NCBI GenBank assembly: GCA_021713415.1 | Contig: JAKJJQ010000010.1 | Coordinates: 1-64,000, forward strand | Direction of reading: 5' to 3' | Origin: M0027 sp021713415 | Lineage (GTDB): Bacteria; Pseudomonadota; Gammaproteobacteria; Francisellales; Francisellaceae | DNA: 64,000 nt | Part shown: piece after piece, positions 44,757 to 53,700 of the stretch | How the letters are laid out: each line of letters opens with the position of its first letter | Numbering within the stretch: the stretch's first letter is position 1 | The notes under the pieces: generated by a model | What the model was told of the DNA's origin: nothing | Database searches by the model: none | What the model saw: the letters and a program-made list of their open reading frames with translations, nothing else | Translations under genes and position numbers: made by a program

Positions 44757-44896
44757 GAATGTATACCTATTTTAAAATTAGTGAAAACAAAATCGAGATG
44801 CATTTTAACATTGAATAGCTAAAGACACAAAGTATTCGATTAAATACAATCACACAATTTGATTTCACATAAGCTATTTGCTATTACTTAAAATAT

Positions 44897-44937
44897 AAGC
44901 TTATCAAGGATGATGGCTTAACACTAAAGCTTATCAA
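44897..44937. promoter_or_regulatory. tandem direct repeat upstream of betA
   Basis: AAGCTTATCAA occurs at 44897-44907 and again at 44927-44937, exactly 30 bp apart, which is about three helical turns. The second copy ends 29 bp before the betA start. Tandem repeats on one helix face suit a regulator binding site. No betI gene, the usual choline repressor, is adjacent. Confidence 0.45.
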
Positions 44938-44966
44938 CAAATTACTTTCATAATGGACAAACTAAA

Positions 44967-46709
44967 ATGATACAAAACAATCAACCATTTGATTATATTA
45001 TTATTGGTGCTGGCTCAGCAGGATGTGTGCTTGCCAATCGTTTAAGTAAAAACCCTTCAAATCGTGTATTACTACTTGAATATGGTGGTCACAATAAAAG
45101 CCTTTTAATCGATATGCCATCAGCTCTATCTTATCCAATGAATATGCCTAAATACAACTGGGGATTTTATTCAGAAAAAGAACCTTATTTAAACAACCGT
45201 AGAATGAATACCCCACGGGGTAAAGGGTTAGGTGGTTCTTCTGCCGTTAATGGTATGGTCTATGTTAGAGGCCATGCAAATGACTTTAACCAATGGCAAC
45301 AATTAGGCGCAAAAAATTGGGGATATGCTCATTGCCTACCTTATTTTCGTTATGCTGAACACTGGTTTGCACAAGAAGATATTTATCGAGGCAAACAAGG
45401 GCCTCTTTATGTTAAACAAGGTGATAATTTAAATAAAAATCCACTTTATCAAGCTTTTATTCAAGCAGGGACTCAAGCAGGCTATTCTTATACCGAAGAT
45501 TATAATGCTTATCAGCAAGAAGGCTTTTCACCAATGCAAATGACGATAGAAAACGGTATTCGCTGCTCGACCTATCAAGCCTATCTTAAACCTGCATTAA
45601 AAAGAAAAAATTTAATGGTTATTACTAAGGCCCTTGTTAATAAAGTACTCATTAAAGATAAAACTGCCATTGGTATTGAGTGTATTTATAATAAAAAAGT
45701 CATCCAATATTTCGCCAAAAAGGAAATTATCTTAAGTGCAGGCCCTATTAATTCACCTGCTATCTTACAACGCTCAGGTATTGGTGATCAGACAACTTTA
45801 AACAAGGCTAAAGTTACATTAATACATGAACTTCCTGGTGTAGGAAAAAATCTACAAGATCATTTAGAAGTGTATTTTCAATATCAATGCAAACAACCAG
45901 TAACATTAAACTCTAAACTCAATAGATTAAATAAACTATTAATTGGTATACAATGGCTACTTTCAAAAAATGGCTTAGGCGCATCTAACCATTTTGAAGC
46001 CTGTGCATTTATTCGCTCAAAATCAGGCCTTATAGCACCTGATATACAGTACCACTTTTTACCTGCAGCGATTCGCTATGACGGTAAACAAGCATTTAAG
46101 GGAGATGGCTTTCAAGTTCATGTTGGCCCTAATAAGCCAAAAAGTAGTGGCACTGTAACCATTACTTCTAGTAATGCAAATATTGCACCGAATATTCAAT
46201 TTAATTACCTGAAAGAAGATCAAGATATTATCGATTGGAGAACCTGTATACATTTAACTTCTGAAATATTATTACAACCAGCCCTGGACCTATACAGAGG
46301 TAAAATTATTCAACCTGATATTGATTTATCATCTGACCAATCTATTGATCAATGGGTAAGAGAAAATGCTGAAAGCGCCTATCACCCTTGTGGCACTTGC
46401 AAAATGGGTGATGTAGATGACCCATTAGCTGTTGTAGATTCAGCTTGTAAGGTCATTGGTATCAATAAACTACGTGTTGTTGATTCTTCAATTTTCCCAG
46501 TCATAACCAATGGCAATCTTAATGCACCAACAATTATGGTGGCTGAGAAAGTAAGTGATTTAATTCTTGGGTATAAACCATTAGAGGAAATTAATGCCAA
46601 AGTATGGTGTCCACCTAATTGGCAGTTATCTCAACGTCCAAATAAGCCTATTAGAGCAAGCGCTTTTGCTTTTAATAAAGCCAAGGCCACCAAAGATCTA
46701 ATTGCTTAA
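44967..46709 (+). CDS. betA: choline dehydrogenase (GMC oxidoreductase)
   Basis: A 580-residue FAD flavoprotein that oxidises choline to betaine aldehyde at the inner membrane. The FAD-binding motif is IIIGAGSAGCVLANRLS (about residues 11-27). The GMC signature 1 region is TPRGKGLGGSSAVNGMVYVR, and the second signature is in AGPINSPAILQRSG. The catalytic His lies in YHPCGTCKMG and the second His/Asn pair falls in TNGNLNAPTIM. It is 86 bp upstream of betB. Together they make glycine betaine, an osmoprotectant. betI and a choline transporter are not next to it. Confidence 0.95.
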   Translation: MIQNNQPFDYIIIGAGSAGCVLANRLSKNPSNRVLLLEYGGHNKSLLIDMPSALSYPMNMPKYNWGFYSEKEPYLNNRRMNTPRGKGLGGSSAVNGMVYVRGHANDFNQWQQLGAKNWGYAHCLPYFRYAEHWFAQEDIYRGKQGPLYVKQGDNLNKNPLYQAFIQAGTQAGYSYTEDYNAYQQEGFSPMQMTIENGIRCSTYQAYLKPALKRKNLMVITKALVNKVLIKDKTAIGIECIYNKKVIQYFAKKEIILSAGPINSPAILQRSGIGDQTTLNKAKVTLIHELPGVGKNLQDHLEVYFQYQCKQPVTLNSKLNRLNKLLIGIQWLLSKNGLGASNHFEACAFIRSKSGLIAPDIQYHFLPAAIRYDGKQAFKGDGFQVHVGPNKPKSSGTVTITSSNANIAPNIQFNYLKEDQDIIDWRTCIHLTSEILLQPALDLYRGKIIQPDIDLSSDQSIDQWVRENAESAYHPCGTCKMGDVDDPLAVVDSACKVIGINKLRVVDSSIFPVITNGNLNAPTIMVAEKVSDLILGYKPLEEINAKVWCPPNWQLSQRPNKPIRASAFAFNKAKATKDLIA

Positions 46710-46795
46710 TTAACAATTAGAATCATTATGACAGATAAAATAAATTACCTTACAATCAAGTAAGATAAATAAGTTACTAATAAGTAGATTTACCA

Positions 46796-48262
46796 ATGAC
46801 TAAAAAAATTTATCAAAGTTTTATTCATGGCCAATATATTAAAAGTCACACAGGTAAAACAATCGATGTGTTTAACCCTGCTACAGGCGAAATCAATTAT
46901 CAAATTGAACAAGCTGACCAATCTATAGTTGATCAAGCAATTAAAAGCGCTAACGAAGGTTTTATCCAATGGTCTAATTTAACAGGTGCACAACGTGGAC
47001 GTATTTTAAATAAAGTAGCATCACTATTAAGGCTTAAAAATGATCAATTAGCAATCATTGAAGTAGAGGATACCGGCAAGCCTTATCAAGAAGCCTCAAC
47101 TGTGGATATTATAACCGGTGCAGATGCGATTGAGTTTTTTGCAGGCCTTTCTGCTTCTATTGAAGGCAATCAACAGTCATTAGGTGAGGATTTTTATTAT
47201 ACACGACGTGAACCTTTAGGCATTTGCGCTGGCATTGGTGCTTGGAACTATCCTCTTCAAATTGCTTGCTGGAAGGCAGCCCCTGCACTTGCTTGTGGTA
47301 ATAGCATGATATTTAAACCATCTGAAGAAACACCATTAAGTGCTTTAAAATTAGCTGAAATTTTTATTCAAGCGGGCATGCCTAAAGGTGTATTTAATGT
47401 TATTTTAGGCGATGGCGAAGTCGGTCAGAAATTGACTCAATCACAAGAAGTTGCAAAAGTTTCATTTACAGGAGAGGTAACTACAGGTAAAAAAGTCATG
47501 GCATCTTCTGCATCATCACTTAAAGAGATTACAATGGAGTTAGGTGGTAAATCACCTTTAATTATATTTGAAGATGCTGATATTGATAAGGCTGTTACTG
47601 CAGCAATGCTAGGTAACTTTTATACTCAAGGTGAGATTTGTACTAATGGCACTCGAGTATTTGTCCAAGAATCTATCTATGAAAAGTTTATCTCTGAGTT
47701 ATTATTACGTATTGAAAAGCATATTCACATTGGCAATCCAAAAGATCATAATACCAACTTTGGTGCATTAATCTCAAAAACTCACCTAGAAAAAGTATTA
47801 GCATATATCGATACCGGTATTTCTGAAGGTGCAACTTTATTATATGGTGGCAAACAGCTACACCCAAAAGGCTGTGAAGATGGCTACTTTATCTCACCAA
47901 CGGTGTTTGTAGACTGTCATGATGATATGAGTATTGTTAAAGAAGAGATTTTTGGCCCAGTGATGTCGATTCTAACATTCAATGATGAAAATGAAGTAAT
48001 TAGACGTGCAAATAATACCAAATTTGGCCTTGCTGCAGGGATATTTAGTTCGAATATATCGACAGCCCACCGTGTTTCCCATCAACTACAAACAGGAATT
48101 TGCTGGATTAATACTTATGGCTTATCACCTGTTGAAATGCCAGTTGGTGGCTATAAAGAATCGGGTATTGGTCGCGAGAATGGTTTAATAACCTTACATC
48201 AATATACACAATTAAAATCTGTTTATGTTGGACTATCTCCATTGGCAAGTCCCTATGAATAA
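46796..48262 (+). CDS. betB: betaine-aldehyde dehydrogenase
   Basis: A 488-residue NAD(P)-dependent aldehyde dehydrogenase. Key residues are Asn151 (GAWNYPLQIACW), Glu248 (MELGGKSPLI) and the nucleophile Cys282 (GEICTNGTRVFV), with GEICTNGTR typical of BetB enzymes. It converts betaine aldehyde from BetA into glycine betaine. Length and motif order are normal. Confidence 0.95.
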   Translation: MTKKIYQSFIHGQYIKSHTGKTIDVFNPATGEINYQIEQADQSIVDQAIKSANEGFIQWSNLTGAQRGRILNKVASLLRLKNDQLAIIEVEDTGKPYQEASTVDIITGADAIEFFAGLSASIEGNQQSLGEDFYYTRREPLGICAGIGAWNYPLQIACWKAAPALACGNSMIFKPSEETPLSALKLAEIFIQAGMPKGVFNVILGDGEVGQKLTQSQEVAKVSFTGEVTTGKKVMASSASSLKEITMELGGKSPLIIFEDADIDKAVTAAMLGNFYTQGEICTNGTRVFVQESIYEKFISELLLRIEKHIHIGNPKDHNTNFGALISKTHLEKVLAYIDTGISEGATLLYGGKQLHPKGCEDGYFISPTVFVDCHDDMSIVKEEIFGPVMSILTFNDENEVIRRANNTKFGLAAGIFSSNISTAHRVSHQLQTGICWINTYGLSPVEMPVGGYKESGIGRENGLITLHQYTQLKSVYVGLSPLASPYE

Positions 48263-48270
48263 CAAAAGCA

Positions 48271-48300
48271 TTGACATTAAAATCACACTTAGATTAAGAT
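48271..48300 (+). promoter_or_regulatory. candidate promoter for the leader and MFS gene
   Basis: A perfect TTGACA at 48271-48276, an 18-bp spacer and TAAGAT at 48295-48300, just after the betB stop. It would start a transcript with about 420 bases of leader before the MFS start at 48726. Confidence 0.5.
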
Positions 48301-48382
48301 AAGCGCCGAAGCGTAATTTAACTTATAGTCTTCAAAAGAAAAAATAATCAAAATATTAATAAGTAGATAGGAGGTAAGCTTA

Positions 48383-48427
48383 ATGGATACAGCAAACACT
48401 ATCGAACCACCGAGTAGACATAAATAA
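48383..48427 (+). CDS. 14-codon leader ORF with consensus Shine-Dalgarno
   Basis: MDTANTIEPPSRHK, preceded by AGGAGGT at 48369-48375, the strongest ribosome site I noticed in the window, 7-8 bases before the ATG. It contains a Pro-Pro pair, a known site of slow translation without EF-P. No protein family is suggested. It may be a regulatory leader peptide for the downstream MFS gene. Whether it is translated is untested. Confidence 0.45.
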   Translation: MDTANTIEPPSRHK

Positions 48428-48614
48428 TCATTCAATTAGGATTACCAAACAGTTTGATCAATTTATTGCTTTAATTTTTTTAAAAAAAGCTTATTTGTAT
48501 CAGATAATTGCATTGAACTATTAAAATCAATTAACCATTTAAAAGCATTCACTAAGCGATAGTCTTCTATTGCTAAATGTCTAATGTTAACTATATTAAT
48601 TTAAGGAAAAAACT
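48428..48614. other. leader region between two short ORFs
   Basis: Non-coding AT-rich leader with one clear hairpin at 48554-48573 (AGCGATAG / CTATTGCT, one G-U pair, TCTT loop), about 40 bases upstream of the second leader ORF. No U-tract follows, so it is not a simple terminator. Confidence 0.4.
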
Positions 48615-48719
48615 ATGAAGTACTCAATGAAACTACAACGACTTCAGCGTATACGTGCTAACCGCCTAAGAGTTAGACGGATAAACTATATGCTAATTAA
48701 TGAAACCCATAAAGGTTAA
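48615..48719 (+). CDS. 34-codon arginine-rich leader ORF
   Basis: A 34-residue ORF starting MKYSMKLQRLQRIRANRLRV, with seven Arg in its first 22 residues, preceded by AAGGA about 7 bases upstream. A hairpin (48662-48680, CCG-CTAA arms with GAG loop) lies inside it. Its stop is 6 bases before the MFS ATG, and the MFS ribosome site AAAGG is within its last codons, so the two are probably translationally coupled. It resembles the leader peptides that control drug-resistance genes by ribosome stalling. No homologue is known to me. Confidence 0.5.
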   Translation: MKYSMKLQRLQRIRANRLRVRRINYMLINETHKG

Positions 48720-48725
48720 AGTAAT

Positions 48726-49925
48726 ATGAAGCCAATAAATAAACCAACATTAATTATACTTATTATTATGATTACTGCTTTAACACAAGCAGGCCTTGTA
48801 CTTTATACACCAGCTTTTTTAGATATCTCTTCTGATTTGGCAATTTCTCCTTCTTTGGTTAAAACAACTTTAACCATCTATTTATTTGGCTTTGGTATCT
48901 CGCAATTATTTTATGGGCCAATATCTGATCGTATTGGTCGTAAGAAAGTACTTTTAACTGGTCTATTTATTTTTTCAATTGGCTGTTTTTGGAGTGTATT
49001 TTCTAAAACTTATGATAGCTTATTTTATTCTCGATTGGTTCAAGGTATAGGTATTGGCTCTTGTATGACTTTAAGTCGAGCCATTATCAGAGACTGCTTC
49101 TCAGGAAAAGAGTATATTAAAATTGCATCTTATTTATCTTCAGGCTTTGCCATTGGTCTTGGCCTAACACCTGTTATTGGTGGTTATTTAGTATATTTTT
49201 TTCCTTGGTATGCTGAATTTATCTTTTTAACGATATGTGGCATTTTATTATTTATTAGTGTTTTATTTGTATTACCTGAGACACATCATCAAACATCAAA
49301 GCTACCACTAAACGAATTTCTAAAGCAAGTCATCAGTGTATTTTTCTTTGCAATCAAAGATAGAAGTTTTATCTGTTATTTAATTGGTGGTGTTATGGCT
49401 TATGGTGTTGTAATAACTTATACAACAATGGCGCCTTTTTTATTCCAGCAAACGCTTAATTTTAGCCCATCATTTTATGGTTGGCTGACATTTTTAATTG
49501 CCATTGCTTATTATATCGGCACATCAATCAATCGATTATATGTTTCAAAATACGGTATTAATATTATGATGAAAAGCGGACTTTTACTTATATTCATATC
49601 TGCTGTATTTATGCTTATTGCTAAATTAGCCTTTGGCTTATTTAATGTATATGTCACATTCATTCCATTATTTGTTGCAACTTTAGGCCAAGCTTTAATC
49701 TGGTCAAACTCTATTGCTGGCGCACTTAAAGATTTATCTCAAGTTGCAGGTAGCGCTGCTGCATTATTTGGTTGTTTACAAATGTTATTATCCGCTTTAG
49801 TCTCAGGTATCATTGCTATGCTACATGAACATAATCAAATACCAATTGCAATTACAATGATTGTACTTGTATTAATTTCTTTTTTTGTCTTTAGTATTTC
49901 AGTGTTTAGAAAAACAAAAACATAA
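48726..49925 (+). CDS. MFS transporter, Bcr/CflA-type drug efflux
   Basis: A 399-residue, 12-helix inner-membrane antiporter. The diagnostic loop FYGPISDRIGRKKVLLTG lies at about residues 64-81. RLVQGIGIGSCMTLSRAIIR and GFAIGLGLTPVIGGYLVYFF mark helices 4-5. Related Bcr/CflA/CmlA proteins export bicyclomycin, chloramphenicol or florfenicol. It is preceded by a long leader with two short ORFs, which suggests induction by translation inhibitors, as for cmlA; this is inference. It is convergent with higA. Confidence 0.9.
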   Translation: MKPINKPTLIILIIMITALTQAGLVLYTPAFLDISSDLAISPSLVKTTLTIYLFGFGISQLFYGPISDRIGRKKVLLTGLFIFSIGCFWSVFSKTYDSLFYSRLVQGIGIGSCMTLSRAIIRDCFSGKEYIKIASYLSSGFAIGLGLTPVIGGYLVYFFPWYAEFIFLTICGILLFISVLFVLPETHHQTSKLPLNEFLKQVISVFFFAIKDRSFICYLIGGVMAYGVVITYTTMAPFLFQQTLNFSPSFYGWLTFLIAIAYYIGTSINRLYVSKYGINIMMKSGLLLIFISAVFMLIAKLAFGLFNVYVTFIPLFVATLGQALIWSNSIAGALKDLSQVAGSAAALFGCLQMLLSALVSGIIAMLHEHNQIPIAITMIVLVLISFFVFSISVFRKTKT

Positions 49926-49937
49926 TTGATTTTATTT

Positions 49938-50375
49938 CTACTCAATCAAACAATCTGCACTTATATGAAATCGATCTCTTAAAGCTTTTATCTGACTTGG
50001 ACTTAATTTTCTTCTACCATTTAAAAACGATGAAACATTCCCTTGACTACCAAAAATAGCAACCAAATCTTTTTGTTTTAAATTATTTATTTGCATTAGA
50101 TACTGAACTAGTTCAACTGGTGTTACATCATCCTCAAGTGCTTGATAGTGCCTATCATCATAGGCTTCAAGATGATCACCAATAATTTCCATTACATCTG
50201 CTAAAAAGTGATTTTCATCATCTTTAACAGTATCAACTAAACGATCAAGCAATCCTTCAAGCATCTGATACTCTAAGTCATTTTTAGGTATTTTTAATGC
50301 ATAAGCTGGCAATTCAACATCAATAATATCTTCATTCCAACAAGTTAGGTCATTAATTTTTTTTTCTTTTATCAT
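49938..50375 (-). CDS. higA: HigA-type antitoxin
   Basis: A 145-residue helix-turn-helix antitoxin. The N-terminal 80 residues are acidic and helical and probably wrap the toxin. The C-terminal Xre-type DNA-binding domain includes LVQYLMQINNLKQKDLVAIF and GNVSSFLNGRRKLSPSQIKA. Its ATG overlaps the higB stop by 4 bp, and GAGG lies just upstream. Toxin-first order is typical of higBA. Its DNA target is probably the palindrome in the promoter upstream of higB. Confidence 0.9.
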   Translation of the reverse strand: MIKEKKINDLTCWNEDIIDVELPAYALKIPKNDLEYQMLEGLLDRLVDTVKDDENHFLADVMEIIGDHLEAYDDRHYQALEDDVTPVELVQYLMQINNLKQKDLVAIFGSQGNVSSFLNGRRKLSPSQIKALRDRFHISADCLIE

Positions 50376-50680
50376 AGCTGACCTCGCCTAAGTTTATCTT
50401 GATTTTCATATCGACTATACTCAGTGTGTGTCCACACTACTCTTACATAACATTTCTTACGGTTATAGTGTATAGATGTAATCAAACGATAATTATTACC
50501 ACCAATATTAAACACTGTATAACCTGAAACATAATCTACACTATTAAAAATTTCTCGTAATTCTGTCAAATTTTTAGCTGTGCAAAGCTTCATTTTTTCA
50601 TACCACTCAATTAAAGGAAGCTTACTTTGAGTATTGTCATGATAATATTCTCTGAGCTTCCTCTTTGATATAATATGCAT
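50372..50680 (-). CDS. higB: HigB-type mRNA-interferase toxin
   Basis: A 102-residue RelE-fold toxin of the HigB family, which cleaves mRNA on the ribosome. It starts MHIISKRKLREYYHDNTQSK, contains LIEWYEKMKLCTAKNLTELR and FNIGGNNYRLITSIHYNRKK, and ends near VRVVWTHTEYSRY, all typical HigB_toxin segments. It is the first gene of the pair with higA. The ORF appears intact, so the locus is probably active. Confidence 0.9.
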   Translation of the reverse strand: MHIISKRKLREYYHDNTQSKLPLIEWYEKMKLCTAKNLTELREIFNSVDYVSGYTVFNIGGNNYRLITSIHYNRKKCYVRVVWTHTEYSRYENQDKLRRGQL

Positions 50681-50711
50681 ATATTGCTTAGTTATTGCTA
50701 CTTTAAATATA

Positions 50712-50740
50712 ATTATATTTCAATTTGAAATATTTTACAA
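50712..50740 (-). promoter_or_regulatory. higBA promoter
   Basis: Reading leftward, TTGTAA at 50740-50735, exactly 17 bp, then a perfect TATAAT at 50717-50712. It lies about 32-60 bp upstream of the higB start, in the 65-bp gap after purL. The spacer is nearly filled by a 19-bp palindrome. Confidence 0.7.
50715..50733. promoter_or_regulatory. higBA operator palindrome
   Basis: ATATTTCAA-T-TTGAAATAT, perfect 9+1+9, located between the -35 and -10 boxes and reaching into the -10. A second perfect palindrome, AAATATAATTATATTT, overlaps it at 50705-50720. This is the expected binding place of an autorepressing HigA or HigBA complex. Confidence 0.65.
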
Positions 50741-50745
50741 ATTGC

Positions 50746-53700
50746 TTAATCCACCCAAACCCTAGCATTAGCAAATAACTTCATCCATGGTGAATACTGA
50801 TGTTTCTTCCAAACATTTGGATGCCATGATAATTGCATGGTTCTAAAAACACGCTCTGGATGTGGCATCATAATCGTATGACGGCCACTTTCTGTAGTAA
50901 ATGCTGTAACCCCTTCAGGTGAGCCATTAGGATTGGCAGGGTATTTAGTTGCAATTTTTCCATCATAATCAACATATCTAAGTACAACATGCTTATCAGT
51001 TAATAGCGTTTGTAAATCATTTTCGTTTTCAAAGCGTGCTCGACCTTCGCCATGAGAAACAACAATTGGTATTTTACAACCCTTTAAGCCTTTAAATAAC
51101 AGTGAATTTGAATCCATCACTTCAACCATGACTAATCTTGCTTCGTACTGCTCAGAGAAGTTACGTATAAAATCAGGCCAATGCGCTGCACCTGGAATTA
51201 ATGATTTAATCTGAGAGAACATTTGACAACCATTACAAACACCTAAACTAAAAGTATCTTCCCTTTCAAAAAACGCTTGAAATTGATTAGACAGTTGATC
51301 ATTAAATAGAATTGATTTTGCCCAACCGCCACCAGCACCTAAGACATCACCATAAGAAAAACCGCCACAAGCAACTAATCCCTTCATTTCTTTTAAATTG
51401 ATTCTTCCAGCAATTAAATCACTCATATGAACATCAACAGCCTCAAAACTATTTAAATAAAAAGCAGCGGCCATTTCATTATGACTATTAACACCTTGTT
51501 CTCTTAATATAGCGACTTTAGGTTTTGCATCTAAATTTAGATAAGGCGAAGCTAAGTTTTCTTCCAAATCACAGCTTGAAAAAACAAACAAACCATGATC
51601 ATTTTCATCTGTAATACGCTCATAAGCTTCATAAGCACATTGGCTATGATCCCTTAAGGATTGAATATTAAAGCTTACTTTTGACCAAGCTTTTTGTAAT
51701 TGTGCACGTTCTACTTCTAAAATTATATCTAAATCATGCTCAATACGTAATACTTCTTCTTTATGAATTCCACCGATAATATGTGCATTTAACTTAAATG
51801 AATGCAAAGTATCTAATATATGATCACGGTCGTTATGCTTAATTTGAATAACTGCACCTAACTCTTCATTAAATAAAACACTCACAGGTTCATCACCTAA
51901 AGCATCTAGATGAATGTCCATCCCGCATCGAGATGCAAACATCATTTCTGCTAAAGTTGCAATCAAACCACCATCTGAACGATCATGATAGGCTAATATT
52001 TTTCTATTATGATTTAATAACTGAATTGCTGTGAAAAAGTTTTTTAATGTTTCTGTTTCAATATCTGGTGTATCCTCACCTAATTGATTGTAAACTTGTG
52101 CCAGCGCTGAACCACCCAAACGATTTTTTCCATTACTTAAATCAATAAACACCAAGCGAGTTTCACTGGCTGTATCTAGTGCCAATTGAGGTGTTAGTGT
52201 TTTTCTAACATCAATCACTGGACTAAATGCTGTTATAATTAAAGACACAGGAGAGACAACTGATTTTTCTTCTCCCTTTCCATCCTGCCATCGACTTTGC
52301 ATAGAAAGCGAATCCTTACCAACAGGAATCGTTAAATCTAATTCAGGACAAAACGCTAACCCCACTGTTTTTACCATTTCAAAAAGATTGGCATCTTCAC
52401 CTTCATAGCCACAAGCAGCCATCCAATTTGCTGAGAGTTTAATATCTGACAGATGTTCAATAGGTGCAGCTACTATATTCGTAATCGCCTCACCAATTGT
52501 AATACGGGCTGCTGCCTTTGGATTCATTAAAGCTAAGGTCGGTCGCTCACCCATTGCCATCGCCTCACCTGTAACGCCTGTATAACCACTAGCGGTTACA
52601 GCAACATCTGCAACTGGCACTTGCCATGGGCCAACCATTTGATCGCGCACAGTCATTCCACCTACGCTACGATCGCCAATGGTAATTAAAAAGCTTTTAT
52701 CTGCAACTGAAGGTAATGCTAATACACGAAAAGTTGCTTCTTCTATATCAATTAACTGGTAGTCCCACTGTGTTTTCAGATAAGGCCTTGTTAGGACATC
52801 TTTTGTTATTTTTGGTGGCTTACCTAATAAAACAGATAATGGCAAATCAATCACTTTTATTTGATTGACTGTATCTTCTAAGATAATTATTTCAGCTTCT
52901 GTTGCTTCACCGACAACACTAAATGGACAACGTTCACGTTGTGCAATGGATTCAAATAATGCTAAGTTCTCTGGTAAGATTGCTAATACGAAACGCTCTT
53001 GTGATTCATTTGCCCAAATCTCTAACGGTGACATTGATGGATCTGATATAGCAATTGCACTTAAGTCAAAATAAGCACCACGTTGGCAGTCTGCAACGAG
53101 TTCAGGCAATGCATTAGATAAACCACCAGCACCAACATCATGGACACTAATAATTGGATTATCTTCTCCCATATTAAAACAAGACTCAATGACTTCATAG
53201 GCACGCCTTTGCATTTCAGGGTTATCACGTTGGACTGAGGCAAAATCTAAGCCCTCATTTATTTGGCCAGATGATACAGAAGATGCAGCACCTCCACCTA
53301 AACCAATGAGCATGCCAGGACCACCTAAAACGATCAGTTTAGCGCCTGGAGGAATTTGATTTTTATTCACTTGAGAAGCTCTAATATTACCATAGCCTCC
53401 AGCAATCATAATCGGCTTATGATAACCTCTAACTTGGCCATCAATTACTTGTTCAAAAGTGCGAAAATAACCGCATAAATTTGCTCTCCCATATTCATTA
53501 TTAAATGCAGCACCTCCTAATGGTGCTTCTAGCATAATATCTAAAGCTGATGCAATTCGACTTGGTTTACCATAGTTAAATTCCCATGGTTCTAGTATCC
53601 CTGGTATATTAAGATTAGACACGGTATAACCAGTTAAACCTGCTTTCATTTTTGCCCCACGACCTGTAGCAACTTCATCTCTAATTTCACCACCAGATCC

